The position numbers and the translations under genes are program-made. The notes beneath the pieces are model-generated. The model did no database searches. It saw only the letters and a program-made list of their open reading frames with translations, and was not told the DNA's origin. Below, one piece after another: positions 24,194 through 36,767 of a stretch of 64,000 bases of DNA. Origin of the DNA: Elysia chlorotica. Lineage: Eukaryota > Mollusca > Gastropoda > Plakobranchidae. Location: the NCBI GenBank assembly GCA_003991915.1, contig RQTK01000761.1:185340-249339 (forward strand), in the 5' to 3' direction. Position 1 is the stretch's first letter. The number at the start of each line of letters is the position of its first letter.

Positions 24194-25623
24194 TTGCGGT
24201 CTAAGGTAAAAAATAAAGACATAGATATTTATATTATTTCACTTCAATCTCTTTTTGACCAATATGACGTACTAGGTACTGCAAAATTTTCATTGGCATA
24301 ATTTTGTTGATTTTGTTTAACTTACTAATGTAGAGATAATGTATTATTACCGTCAAACTCGCCAACAAGAATATTTCTTGTTTAATTTAATAACTATCAT
24401 TAATTTAAGGGTTGTTGTTTTCAAGGTTGAGTACATTAATCTTTTTCCATCACAACACACATATGTTGAGCGTATTGGTATTCTATTGTGCCAGCGTATC
24501 TTTGCACACCTTCAATTTCAAAATAATGAATGGCAAAGATTTGAACTTATATAAAATAATTTTATTTCTGGGCATTTTTCCCCCAACGATTTGAATGTAT
24601 TGAAATAAACTGTCTAAACGAAAAATCAAAAGGTTTTTGAGCATTTTCCATATACATGTGTATGTTAAATACAAGAAAAGTCATATTCAGGTTATAATTG
24701 TTATTATATTTGAGGGACCAATTTCAGAAGTCCATAATAAATAAAGGAAAGATCTTCAAAAAAGTTAAACAATTTAACCTTCCAAAAGATTAAGTAATTT
24801 TTATATACCATACATATGTACATATAATTGAATCTAGCTAACTATGGTTAAGAATCATGTGCGTCAGAGAATAGACAAAATGACTGCAGATAAAAAACAA
24901 CATGTAAGTTTGAATTTTGAATTAGGCTGTACAAACCAATGTTACCAAAATTGAATGAAACTGAAAGTGTTTATCACAGACACAGTATCAATTTGTGACA
25001 GTAAAATAGTTAACACCAAAACTGAGTTGGTGACAGAAAATCTGCATTCATAATGATGGCATGGTTTCAAGAAATTTATTATGGTTGTGTATCATTAATA
25101 ACTAGAATAATCATGGATTGAATCGCATCAGATGCACAACAGCCTGATCAAAAACTATGTGAAACATGCAGCAGGAGTGACAAGATGAGACTCAAATTAT
25201 TCATAATAATGAAATGACTAGATTCTCAACTTTGTCATCAATATGATCTTTTGGAATGTACATATTTTTCTGCTTTCATGATTTCAATTTAAGAAGGCTG
25301 AAGATAGCAAAACCATAGTATTTGTACACTGCCTGGTTGGTACTAATAGTAGAGAATGTATGTAGCTTGTTAGAGTCATTGCACAAATCTGAACAGCCAG
25401 CTTACTTACAAATAGCAAAAACTAACTTACATACTTCTGTATGGTTGGAATAAACTTTGGATCAATGGAAAAAAAAAAAAAAAGCTTGCATGTCAATCAT
25501 AAAGCGGTTTAAAAATATGTGGAAATTTTAGCTATTGACTCAAAACTTAAGCCAAAAAAAATCATATTCCATGCAATAACAAAAATCAAAATCTCATAGA
25601 AAATTAGCAAGTGGTTTTCCAAA
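24194..25623. other. Interval between convergent ALG14 and ATRAID 3' ends
   Basis: Holds both 3' UTRs. A plus-strand AATAAA at 24212 serves ALG14 in all likelihood, and a minus-strand AATAAA (TTTATT at 25075-25080) is a candidate for ATRAID. No other coding signal. Confidence 0.5.
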
Positions 25624-28405
25624 TTATTTCTTTTTGTGCCTCTGCTGAATTACGTGTCTGCGTTGTGTCACATATAAGAAAATGCAAAGTACAACGGTGG
25701 GTACTGTGATTCCAATAAGGAAGGGTGTGATTGGAAAAACACCCTGAGGAAAGAATAAAAGGAAAGAAAATGTTAAAATTAAACACACAATTTTCCTTCT
25801 TGTCATAGATGTACATGGATATTTTCATACTTATATTTGATATAGACACGTAGGCATAATAAAACAAAGAGATATCTATTCATTACCCATTTGTCAGTGT
25901 GATACACACACACTCACTCTCTCCCCTTCTTTTATTCAGGGAGAGGTGGGTATTAAAACGACAAGCCTTCAGTAATTATCAGAACAAATGCCACGAGAAC
26001 ATTTGCCACAAATAGACTTAGAGTTAGATAGTAAAGTAATAGGAAATTCAAGTGAACTAAAACAATAATAAACTCAATGCTACTTATAAGGGTCAGTAAA
26101 TACCTAACTTCAAATAAGGAAATGAACAGCAAAGGCTTTCTTTAGGCCTATCTTGCAATAGCTGAGTAATCATTACAATTCTCATAAAACAAATATCCTG
26201 TATAGCATCTGATTACATAAGTCAGCTTCAGCAATTTTAAGTTTATAAATAATTTATGGAGGCACTCACTTGCTCTAGGCATTTGTATCCATAATAACCA
26301 TCGTTACAAAGGCACTCCACCATATCAACACCAGAGTGCACACAATGGGAATTTGAAGGACAGGAAACTGAAAAGTGTAAAATCATGGGTAAAAAAAGAA
26401 AAGGCATAAAGTATATTTTCTTCAGAAATAAAATAAATTCTACTGCTGGCAATCGTTTTACCAATTCCTAATGCCAGTAATAATTGAATTTGAAATCTCC
26501 TGTTATGATCGAGACTTATGATAGTCTCCAAATATTTTGTTCCTTATAAGGTTTACAAGCTGAAATCTTTAAAAGAAAGATTTGGGTTGTTCCAAAACGT
26601 TGCTTTCATAAAGAAAAAAAAATAAACATCTAATTTCATAATTATGAGACAGTGTCAATAATACAAGCTGTTTAAAAAAAAAAGAAAAAAAAAGGGATCA
26701 GTATATCGTCACTGGGTTACGATTTTGGCATAAGTAACTTTTGCTACTTTTGATATACCGGTAACTAAAATTGTTTTGTTTCCTTTTTCTATCTTATATT
26801 TGACACAAGTTTCTAATAAAAAAAAGCAAAAAATCTGTTAGCCCATTTTTCATTGACGAGATTAGTTAGAAAGATATTTTCACCTTTACAACGATACATC
26901 ACTAGCCTTTTGGCACAAGTTTCACTTCTCACTTATGCCATAATTAATCGTAGCACTTTTTTTTACTTTTAATTTCATTTTCAGACTGCCTTTTGATGAC
27001 AAAAATGTTTTTAAATCATAAAATGTCCATTTCATAAAGACATAATAATGCAATATCAAGTTTCTGCAATCTTTGGGGTGAGTCTTTTCTTTCAACTTGT
27101 TCAAGCTCATTTTTCATTGAATGGTTTCTCAATAATTATCAATTTCAAAGACTGATAAAAAGTTTACGCTTCAGCTTCAACAAGTGACATGCATTCTTAT
27201 TACACTGTAATAAAGTTTGTAAATTAAATAACTTAATGTTTATATAAGTCAATGTTTTCAAATATGTCTCTTGAAAATCAACTTAAAAACGTTGTCTGTA
27301 CCATTATTGCCATTAATTTTAGAATCTGCTTCCCTTTGATACACCAAATGAGATATGCTAGCTATAGAACCAGCCTTGAATCTTTGAAGACAAATAGCTA
27401 AAGCTTACAAAGTTGTTTTTTTTTTTTAAACTTTATAAAATCCTTCAGTTAATTTATCAACAAGAAGATTAAAAAGATACCTTTTAAAATGCTCTCAATA
27501 TGTTATGCTTAAGTGCTTAAATTTCTACATCCTTTTTTTTTACTTTAAAGGAGCTATAAAAGTTAAAATAACACACATTACCCGTTAGAACTGCTCACAA
27601 ACGTGTAAATCTTAGAATTATAACTACAAATCTTCTCCTCCTTATACGTTGATCCCATGGAACTGCAAGCACTGCTAAATTTTTCAGACTCACACCGAAG
27701 CTCAGGCAAAAGTTTTGCCCAAATTCCAACTAACCATTATGTACATCACAAGCATTTTGCTCGAACTGGCATATTGTTGAGTTGGCATCAGAACTTTCCA
27801 TCAACCAAGTACCATTTCCACCAGGGCAGGACAAATTTGGCGGCAATGATCTGCAAATTTGTTAACTCCATATTTTTTGTTTGTTTGTAGCATTATAAAA
27901 CATAATTATATATATATATCAATAAAATTAATTAAAAGAAACATGCCAATGAGTTGTAAAATTTCTTCCAAGAATTTGCCAAAATTATGTCCTTATTATA
28001 TACCATTTGGCTTGGTAAAAAATTTTGGAAACATTAAAAAAGATATAAACTATTTAACCCCATCTGTACTTCATGTTTTTACTATCGTATCAACACGTCG
28101 GGGGTGATTTTGTGCCCCCACCTGTTAAATACACAAAGAATTGACGCATACCTGGCCGTGCATCGGGAGGTTGTTGTAGTAGAAGTAGTAGTGGTATTAG
28201 TAGTAGTAGTAGTAGTAGTAGTNNNNNNNNNNNNNNNNNNNNNNNNNNNNNNNNNNNNNNNNNNNNNNNNNNNNNNNNNNNNNNNNNNNNNNNNNNNNNN
28301 NNNNNNNNNNNNNNNNNNNNNNNNNNNNNNNNNNNNNNNNNNNNNNNNNNNNNNNNNNNNNNNNNNNNNNNNNNNNNNNNNNNNNNNNNNNNNNTAGTAG
28401 TAGTT

Positions 28406-28483
<78 letters not shown>

Positions 28484-31400
28484 CAGCAGCAGCCGTAGTA
28501 GTAGTAGTAGTAATAGCGCGAGGATGAGAAGTAGTACAGGGTGAAGTACACTACTAGTACGAGAAGGAGGAGTATGAGGAGGAATAGGAAGAGAGTAAAG
28601 AGGAAGAGGATAAAGTTAGAAGGAGAGGAAGGAGTAGGACTATGAGGAGAAGGAGGTGGTGGAAGAAGGAGATGAGGAGGACGATAAGGGGTTGAGTTTC
28701 ATTTAACATTTTTACTATTATTCTGGTGTTATCATTGGTCTAAATAAATTTTCGAGGAATACTGGAAATTTCACTAATATATTCTGATTCCAAGTATTTT
28801 AATTTTAAAACCAATAAAAATGACCTCTGAGGTGTCAAAATCACACCCCATGTCCAAATAAAGTTAATAAATTATATTGCTTTGATTTAACATAACCAGA
28901 AAACTCCATGAAAGTTGTTTGACAGGGTAATGACCATGCAGCCTATTTGAAAGAATAAAGCACACACATACACACACACACACAATTGATGGCCTGAAAC
29001 TTGTGTGTTTCCGTACAGAAATTTGACATAGATGCAACGTTTACAGTTCAAAAGACAAACATATGTGAGACTTACTTTCCACACATCAAGACAACAGAAG
29101 ATACTTACAAATATTCAATGTTTGTATTTTGGTGGAAATCAAAATTTTGCAAGCGTTTCATGTTATTTCCTTCTAAAGATCTGAAAGGAGAAAAACCAAA
29201 AGACATTGTGCCATCTTGTCAGATAAAAAGGAATGGTAAGTTGCCTTTTTTAGTTGAAATCAACTTTGTTTCCAAGTTGGCTAAACTCAGTCTTCAAAAG
29301 TTTATGATTTATACATTATTTTATGGGGCAGGGATTGGAAGAGAAAATGTAAGGACAGTCTGCAAGAAATGCTTTCTACATAACGAACTTTCTCTCCACA
29401 ACACTTTATAAAAGTAAGAACCAAAATGATAAATTGATATATAATAACACACCATGGTTAGACAGCACTATGCATTAGTATAATTTATTTCTATACTCAA
29501 TTATATTCCTTCCCTTTTTTCTTTCTTATACTCTTTAAAATAAATTGTACACTTCCCTTCAAGTTCAAAAATACACATAGATAATATTTTCTGCTGGTAA
29601 CATTAATAGTGAAGGTAAAGGTTGGTTTCTGAACATCAAACCTCGGCACCTAGGCTATACTGCGGAAGGGATTCCAGAGTGGGATAATCAGAACTTGGGC
29701 ATCACATTATAGTTTATACTGACAACAACCCAACCAGCCACCAGAACAGGGTTAGAACCTAGATCTGTGTAAAAAGCTGATGCTCTAACCCTAGCACTAA
29801 CATGCCCAACAATTCACATCAAAGAACATTTTAAAAGTGACTCGATAGAGAACTGCACAGTCTGCTATTCTAAATCTAATGGTACTAAATATTAAAGTGA
29901 CAAAAAAAATCCTCAAGATTGAATTCTTTTGCTAAAAAAAAAAAAAGGAAAAAGAGAAATTTGTGATAAACTTGGTCATTGAAAATTTTTATAAAAAGAA
30001 AGTCAATTCAGGCACAAATTAATATAATTTTCTCTCTGTGGATGTTTTACAGGGATGAGTTTCACAGTATTACAAGGCAAATAACACTATACATGAAAAA
30101 AAATGGGTAATGCTCCAAAATGGGACAAAGCATTTAGATAAAATAGCATTTAACTTCCTAAGGCAATTTTATAATTACTCACATGTACATCAAATTGCTC
30201 ATGTTTGAAATTGCAGCTGAAAATTGTCCTTCTGATAAGCCACATTTTTGAAGATCAACACTGAAAATTATATAAGTATTTAACATTGAAAGAGTTTATA
30301 AAAAGAGAATTGAACAGCTGACATAGTTCTTTATTGTCACATCTTATCATTTTATTTTCAAATCATGATATAAAGCAAATTAAATCAATAAAAGATATGA
30401 AGTTGTGTTAAGACTAGCAATGTATATCAGGAATTATGAAAGAAATTACATAGAGGAGCTGACAACAGAGGCAGAGGCTGCAGAAGGCCAAAGAAATATG
30501 AAGAGACTGTATGAGGGGTCACCTTGTAGAGCTACCCATGAAAGAAAGGAGATTTGTCATCCTGTGACAACTGGAGAGGAATCATGCTGCTAAAGTGCTA
30601 TCCATCCAAGGGAAAATTTTAACAAGAATCATGTTGGAGAGGCTGAAGACCATACTAAACAAGAGACTCTGTGATTAACAGGCAGGCTTCCGCCAAGATC
30701 GCTTGTGCACAGACCATATAGCTGCCATACTCATCATCATCGAGCAGAGCCCCCCCCCCCGTATGCCGTTTTTGTTGACTTTCAAAAGGTATTTGACAGT
30801 GTCGACCTAGATGTGATCTGGAGACTGATGTACCACTATGGCTTTTTTACCATAAACCAACAACTTTATGAAGACGCCACTTGTCAAGTCATCCATGATC
30901 GGAAACTAACGGAACCCTTAACGTGAAAACTGGCATCCGTCAGGGCTGCTTGCTCTCGCCAACAATCTTTCTTATGGTGGTTGACTGGGTTATGAAGCAG
31001 TCTACATCAGACCAAAGACAGGCAGCATCCAGTGAACTTTCATGAAGCAGCCGGAGGATTTAGACTTCACAGACGACATCAGCCTTCTCTTCCAAAAGCA
31101 ACAAGACGCGCAAGAGAAGCTAAATCGTGTGACAGCAGAAGCTGGAAAGACCGGACTCCAAATAAACATCAGAAAAAAGGTGAGGCCATGCAAATAAAGC
31201 ATTAGGAAAACATCAAAGAGGTTGACAAGTTTGTCTATCTTGGTAGTCTTGCATGTAAAGGTGGGGGGACAGACGAGAACATCAATGTCGAATAAAGAAA
31301 ACCATATACGGCATAAGTCTTCAATACCCTAAGACCAACCTGAGGTCTACAGGCCTGTCTGTCCAAAATAAGATCCAAATCTCCAATACCAACGTGAAGT

Positions 31401-32878
31401 CGGCCTTACTCTATGACTCAGAAACATGGCGCATAACCAAGAACAAAACCCATAAAATAAACTGCTTCAGAAACATCCTCAACATTAGGTGGCCTGAAGT
31501 TGTCTCAAACAAAGGTCTGTGGGACAGAACAAAGCAAACTGCCACCGAGACAGAGATCTGGTAAGGCCACACACTTTTATCACTTTTATCCAATATCACA
31601 AGGTAAGCCCTGGAGTGGAATCCCCAAGGCAACACAAGGTTGAACGCCCGAAGCAGACTTGGCGGAGTAGCACTGAGGCCGAAGTGAAGAGGACCAGCCA
31701 GAATCAAGTCTAGTCGAGGGAAGTTGTTGTGTATCCCTACTTGCAATAATTATTGCAACATTCATATATGCAAAGTTTAGCCTTGTTAATGACACATCAA
31801 AGAATACTTGTGCTAGTGAACGCAACCCAGAAGAGAAAACAGTTTTACCTGCACACTCATGAGAAAATGTAATTATTGATACATGTTTAACTAACAAACC
31901 TTATTCTAGCCTAATAGTATAGAATGGGTAATATTAACATCGTTATCTCTTGATAACTGCAACCACCAAAAAAATTTTTTTTTCCAAGTTACTACCAAGA
32001 ATTGATAAAAAGTCTGCAAGTGGTCTTGTGAAATCTCTATAGGCCAGCATGCCGGCTGTAGCCAGACTCTCCAACCTATGCATAGTGAGTCTATAATACT
32101 CAGTGATTAAAACTAAATAGATGCATGCATCATAGTAAATCAATAAAAGTTCAGTAACTCAGTAACTCTTTCTGGAAAACTGAATATTCTCACGCTGCAT
32201 CACATATAAAAAATTATGAATAGAATTGAAGCACAAAACTAGTTCTTCACATCACATACAACTGTTAAGCTCACCCAAGAACCAGAGTCCCCAAATCTGT
32301 ATCATTCAAACAGCATCTGCCAACAATTTTGAGTGTTGAATGACTTTCACAAAAGTCAAAAGTAGCAGTCCCATTCATACTGGTTTCACATGTAAAATGA
32401 CAGGCAGACGGCAGGCTACCAGAGGGCTGAAAGAGGCAGGAAAAAAATAATTTAAAATTTAGGAAGAAGATCAAGAATGCAGATAAAACCATATAATATA
32501 TAATTTTATCAATGATATTTTGATTCAATTGCATGATACATTAAGATTTTCTGTATGTATGATGAATTTTGTAAATAATTAAATTATCAGAATACTAAGT
32601 ACAAAGGCAAAAGGGCAAAATTTAACATTTTACTCACCTGGTTGTTAAAGTTTACAGACGACTTCATGATTTTAAAATTCTTGAACAAGAAACATATTCC
32701 TAAAACTAGTAAAAGTAAAGACAAATTTATGGGTAACAATAAGAACAACAACGCTAAAGACAGGGATTAAATTTAACTAAAATACTTTGAACCATATTAC
32801 CTGTTCCAAAGATGTTACAAATGATGCAATAAGTGACAACAGCACAGGGAATGTTGGGGAAATGAGAAGACCTTTCAT
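25624..32878 (-). CDS. ATRAID: ATRAID homologue (all-trans retinoic acid-induced differentiation factor), 7 exons, 237 aa
   Basis: Type I membrane glycoprotein. In mammals it is the obligate partner of SLC37A3 in lysosomes and is also known as APR3. Exons, 5' to 3': 32878-32801, 32426-32275, 30260-30183, 29180-29109, 27850-27735, 26367-26270, 25743-25624. All have AG/GT borders and matching phases, and they join to 238 codons with TAA. Order of features: signal peptide (MKGLLISPTFPVLLSLIASF), Cys-containing N-terminal region with GRCCLN (the family's RCCLN motif), leucine-rich segment with VDLQKCGLSE and LEGNNMKRLQ, LPPNLSCPGGNGTW, an EGF-like module (CPSNSHCVHSG...CLCNDGYYGYKC), one transmembrane helix (about 200-222) and a short basic tail VTQRRHVIQQRHKKK. 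Human ATRAID is 229 aa. The small 72- and 78-bp exons would be missed by simple frame searches. Introns hold an RTE fragment and an assembly gap. Confidence 0.94.
28190..28520. repeat. (TAG)n microsatellite containing an assembly gap (N at 28223-28394)
   Basis: TAG repeats run into 172 unknown bases from the left and continue from 28395 to about 28515 with some GCA units. The gap sits in ATRAID intron 4. The true array length is unknown. Confidence 0.98.
28555..28692. repeat. Polypurine tract
   Basis: About 135 bp of almost pure A/G on the plus strand (GAGGAGGAATAGGAAG-type text), next to the TAG microsatellite. Confidence 0.85.
29640..29812 (-). mobile_element. Diverged SINE copy
   Basis: Reverse-complemented it keeps the head words 'tagagcatcagctttt', 'ggttctaaccctg' and the GGTTGGGTTG body word, then diverges from the other copies. 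It lies in ATRAID intron 3. Confidence 0.45.
30590..31720 (+). pseudogene. RTE-like non-LTR retrotransposon reverse transcriptase, decayed
   Basis: Fragments in several frames follow the order of an RTE-type RT: AGFRQDRLCTDHIAA (about 30683), FVDFQKVFDSVDLDVIW (30768), KTGIRQGCLLSPTIFLMVVDW (about 30926-30990), the catalytic box as LDFTDDISLL (31056; usual FADD changed to FTDD), VYLGSL (about 31230), LLYDSETWR (31408) and ITR.ALEWNPQG (about 31597). Stops and frameshifts lie between them. It sits in ATRAID intron 2, antisense to the gene. Both the 5' endonuclease part and a clear 3' tail are missing. Confidence 0.8.
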
Positions 32879-33128
32879 CTTTGCACCCAATGAATCAAAC
32901 CTTGTTGTGACCTTGAGAAAAGTAATTTTTTTTTAGTGTGAAGTTCATTTATAATCAAACTTTGCGAAAACTACAAACATAATTGTGCAGTTATAATTCT
33001 AATTTGAATCCTATGCTTATTTTGAAAGTTCTATGTCCCTCTCTCTCTTTGCCTCTAGAGAGACAGAGACAGGAGAAATTGAGAGAGATAGAAGAGGTAG
33101 TTCTAAATGAAATTGAAGTAAATTGAAG

Positions 33129-33274
<146 letters not shown>

Positions 33275-33826
33275 TAGAGAAAAAGGGACAATCTATTGAA
33301 TATTAGGAGTGGAGTGATTTTGTTTTTATGGATTATCTATAGTCATGTACCACATTTTCCCCCATTTTCAATGCAGTGACACTAATGTACACAATGGTAG
33401 AAAACTACATGTATGTCAGGTGTCAAGAAAGATTCTATAAACTACAATTGAACACATGTAATAGAGGTATTCTTGGGATCTGTTTTCAGATAACATTATG
33501 ACCAGGGAACAAAAGCAGTGGTCAGGCCTAAAACAGAGACCAAACAAGGCTTCCATATGTTGTACAGATCATCAGATGCTATTTGCTTAAATCCCGCCCC
33601 CCTCCCCAAACTCGCCTTCCCCTTATATAGATCTAGATGTACTGCATTGATCACTGTAAATATATCGTAATATGTACAATGATAACACATCAAGAATGTG
33701 TTATTCCTGTGTGAGATCTCAGGATCTTTTGCAGTTAGGGAGCCTTGGCAATCGATGTATAAGAGTGAAATATTTTTTTAAAAGTAGATTCTAGATCTAA
33801 ATTTAGATTTCTAGATCTAGATCTAG

Positions 33827-34499
33827 GGCACTCCTTGAGTTTTGTGGTCCCTAGCCTGTGGGCGATCAAATGGGTGAGTGGGTGGGATACGAGGGTCGGG
33901 TGGGTAGGATTCAATTGCATTGGAGTCAGTTAACCTATGGAGAGAGAGAAAGAGAGAAAATCCAGACAGAGAGACAAAGCAAGCAAGTGTGACAGACAGA
34001 GATAGAGGTAGACACTACCAAAGCCGAACTTCTCCACTACAGTTTCCCATTTTTTTTGTTGGCTGTGCTGCATGTCTCGCACAAAGATTTCACAAATTGC
34101 TGAAAGGTTTGTGAGCAATACTCGGTTATCGTATTGAGAAACTTATCACAACTAGTAAAAACTTGATTCACTTCAAGGGACGACATGCTGTCTGCTACAA
34201 GTTGAAGCGCCCTCTCACTGGGTCTCAGACTGCATTCAGTGAATTGCAGAGGGGGACTCAGAGTGAATGAACCAATCAAGAAGGTCCATTTTGACATCAA
34301 CATTTTTTTTCTGCTTGTTGAGAAAGAAAAACTTACTACACAACGAACAGCGTGGGAGAGCACCCACTTCGAAAAAAAAACAGGGAGTGGGCTACAGCTG
34401 GCAGGCATTTACTTCAATATTAATAATCGAATACCGCCATCCCACCCATTTGATCGCCCACAGGCTAAATTCTAGGGACCACAAAACTCAAGGAGTGCC
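33827..34499. mobile_element. 673-bp inverted-repeat element with 8-bp target duplication
   Basis: The left end GGCACTCCTTGAG... (33827) and the right end (34499, reverse complement) match over about 60 bp, apart from a 6-bp insertion in the right arm. Immediately outside, both sides carry the same 8 bp, AGATCTAG (33819-33826 and 34500-34507). That site lies within the CTAGATCT-rich sequence common in this genome, so the duplication could be partly fortuitous. A 123-codon open frame on the minus strand (34408-34037) lies inside, with no recognisable transposase motif. Target length and GG-start ends would allow Merlin-, P- or hAT-like elements; I cannot choose. Confidence 0.75.
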
Positions 34500-34649
34500 A
34501 GATCTAGATGAGATCTTGATCTATAAAGCTCAAGATTGAATTTTTTAAAAATGGACATATAAATCTATCTATTCTAGATCGGGAATGAGTCGATTTGAAT
34601 ACTTTTGATTCTTGTGTGATAGGACTTTGTATTCTTGATCCAATCTAAG

Positions 34650-34850
34650 GTCTAGATTTAGATCCAGATCTAGATCTAGTACAATCGTAATCCTAATCTG
34701 ATGGTAAGGAATCCCTATTGACTACAGTAATGAAGTCTCGACAGGATTCTAGTTCCACTTTCACTTTCAGTGCAAAAGGAACATATCGATATACTTGTAC
34801 CTGTATCGGATCGGGATCAGATGTACCTGTTCCGGTACCTGTTCTAGTTT
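34650..34850. repeat. CTAGATCT-rich and GGTACC-rich short-motif stretch
   Basis: CTAGATTTAGATCCAGATCTAGATC-type text at 34650-34682 is followed at 34780-34850 by repeated CGGTACCTGT/TACCTGT words. A related stretch with TCCGGTAC and ACAGGTAC words occurs at 36805-36915. Confidence 0.5.
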
Positions 34851-35271
34851 GTAATTGTGTCACATAGTTAACAGTGTTGAAGAAAGTGCGCGCGCGTTTG
34901 TTTGTGTGTGGGGGAAAAAAAAGGGGGGGTGTTCATTGACATTGTGTCTGCAGCTGTCTGGCTGTACACTGTGTATCGTGTAAAGTGCACAGTTGTTGCA
35001 CACTCAAACACGACAAACAGGCCAATGTGTTTAGACTCTTTATCTAGAAGGTATTCTTCTGATTCTAGGCGTTTACTGTGTAATGTGTATACAACAACAT
35101 GTAGCTAAATAGATACTTGACTCCATCGTCAACTCCGGCGTATGGCAAACTTTATTTTTCATCGGGAATTTTAGATTATGGATTGGACTATAAATATAAT
35201 GTAATACTTACAAATAAACTAGCCCATTCGCCTTTACGTTTAGTAAACCATTGGATTATTAATGATAGCAC

Positions 35272-35274
<3 letters not shown>

Positions 35275-35312
<38 letters not shown>

Positions 35313-35331
35313 CTCTCGCTCTCTCTCTTTA
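35275..35331. repeat. (CT)n microsatellite
   Basis: Perfect CT repeat of about 35 bp continued by imperfect CTCTC text. Confidence 0.95.
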
Positions 35332-35529
35332 CTCCCTTTCTACATCTCAATTCTTTCATTTTAGCTACACTTCCTTTCTACTTCAGTCATGTTCTTTTTC
35401 TTCTTTTATTTAATTTACGTATGTGGCCTAGTTTTAGGAGCGGGGGAAAGGGGCTTTGGTTATCATTGTACACATCTGTATATTGTGGGAAACATTTATG
35501 CATTGCCCTAAAGAAAATGAAAATGTAAA

Positions 35530-36410
35530 GGCAGAGTCTAATTGCTTATACTTGAAAAGTTCTTACCATTGCAAAAAAAGCTGTCTTATTAAATATTTTT
35601 GTTGTTTAAAAACTAAACATTGCAGTTAGTGTTTTCCCCCAATATTTATTTGTGTTATCTTGTGGCTTTTAATTTTATACATAATATACGTATCAAAGTC
35701 TCAGCCCCTTATGATATTTATTGCCCAGTGATTTAATGAAACATCGGTTCAATTCAGCGTCTCGGAAAAAACAGAAAATCAAACAACAAGATTGAGAATA
35801 AGTGACGATGAAGGCTGTGTTTATTTACGATAATGAGTATGTGGGAGATGAATATTGTTTTGATGTATAATGGTGGTCAAATGAAGGTAAGTATCTATGA
35901 TATGACCTTATAAAATGAAAGGGAAAATAGGTGAAAGGGGGGGGGGGGGAGCATAATTTGTTCTTACCGATTCAAAGTTTTAGTTGGTGCAGCACATCAT
36001 GAGCCTGTCGACTGAAAAGTATGTAAAAGACTATATCCTCTAACTTCTAAAAATCAATAACAGAACACACCGTCTATGGATAATGGCGATAAAATCATAG
36101 CAATCCTTGCAGTTTTGGCTGGTGTATATAGGTTTCAATATATTCTTTTTGCTTATAGAAAGATAAAAATCATTCTATAGTGTACAAATAGAGAAAATAG
36201 TTTGTTCTCTTCCCGATGTCACTTGATACAATACTGCACTGAGCATGTTGGCTAAAAAGTACGTAGAGACTAACTTCTCTATAGATAAAAAATCGTTACT
36301 AAAACATCTAAATTATTCCTACTTTAACAGGCTATTGCCCAACAATAGCGACTGGTTCCATTGAAAATTGTTTTTTGTGAGGGGGGTAAAAAAATATTAT
36401 CTTGCAAGCA
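35530..36410. other. Non-coding interval with a weak old duplication
   Basis: No exon. Two stretches about 260 bp apart (about 35925-36050 and 36190-36310) share the order 'gaaaatag', 'tttgttct', 'gagc(c/a)tgt', 'ctgaaaagta/ctaaaaagta' and a run of 'agact', which suggests an ancient tandem duplication. Confidence 0.35.
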
Positions 36411-36429
36411 TTAGTGTAGCGCGACAGTC

Positions 36430-36505
36430 AGTTTATCTCTCTCTCTCTCTGTCTGTCTGTCTGTCTCTCTCTTTGTTGTTGTTGTTGTTGTTGTTATTAT
36501 TATTA
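36430..36505. repeat. (CT)n/(TCTG)n/(TTG)n simple repeat
   Basis: Consecutive CT, TCTG, GTT and ATT repeat runs. Confidence 0.9.
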
Positions 36506-36713
36506 TATGATTAGTCAATTGCATTAAAACATACACAGAGTAAGGAAAAAAGCTGCGGTTGACTACACCCCCGTGATGCGCAGCTTCGTGACCCCTTTTC
36601 CTCTCCCTAGTAACATTCAAGTGCCGTCGTGCTATGACGTCACTGAACTTTCTAGTGTTGTTAATAGATTTCTGTGGGTGCATCGAGGCTCTGCTGTTGG
36701 CCATTGTAAGAGA

Positions 36714-36767
36714 TCGTCTCAGAGTTTTTTTTTAATTTTTTTATGGCATAAACAAACTCTGAGACGA
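36714..36767. repeat. Perfect 14-bp hairpin
   Basis: TCGTCTCAGAGTTT (36714-36727) and its exact reverse complement (36754-36767) are separated by a 26-base AT-rich spacer. The length is too short to assign to a transposon. Confidence 0.6.

Noticed and set aside
28090..28551. Open frame across the TAG array and gap
   Set aside because: It consists of homopolymeric Thr/Leu codons from the microsatellite and unknown residues from the gap.
31943..32143. Possible extra ATRAID exon (frame with RLESLATAGMLAYRDF)
   Set aside because: A phase-compatible splice is possible, but the sequence has no counterpart in ATRAID. The exon at 30260-30183 joins exon 2 directly and matches the family.
34037..34408. 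123-codon frame inside the 673-bp TIR element as a transposase
   Set aside because: No DDE/DDD or zinc-finger motif; too short; kept only as a note on the element.
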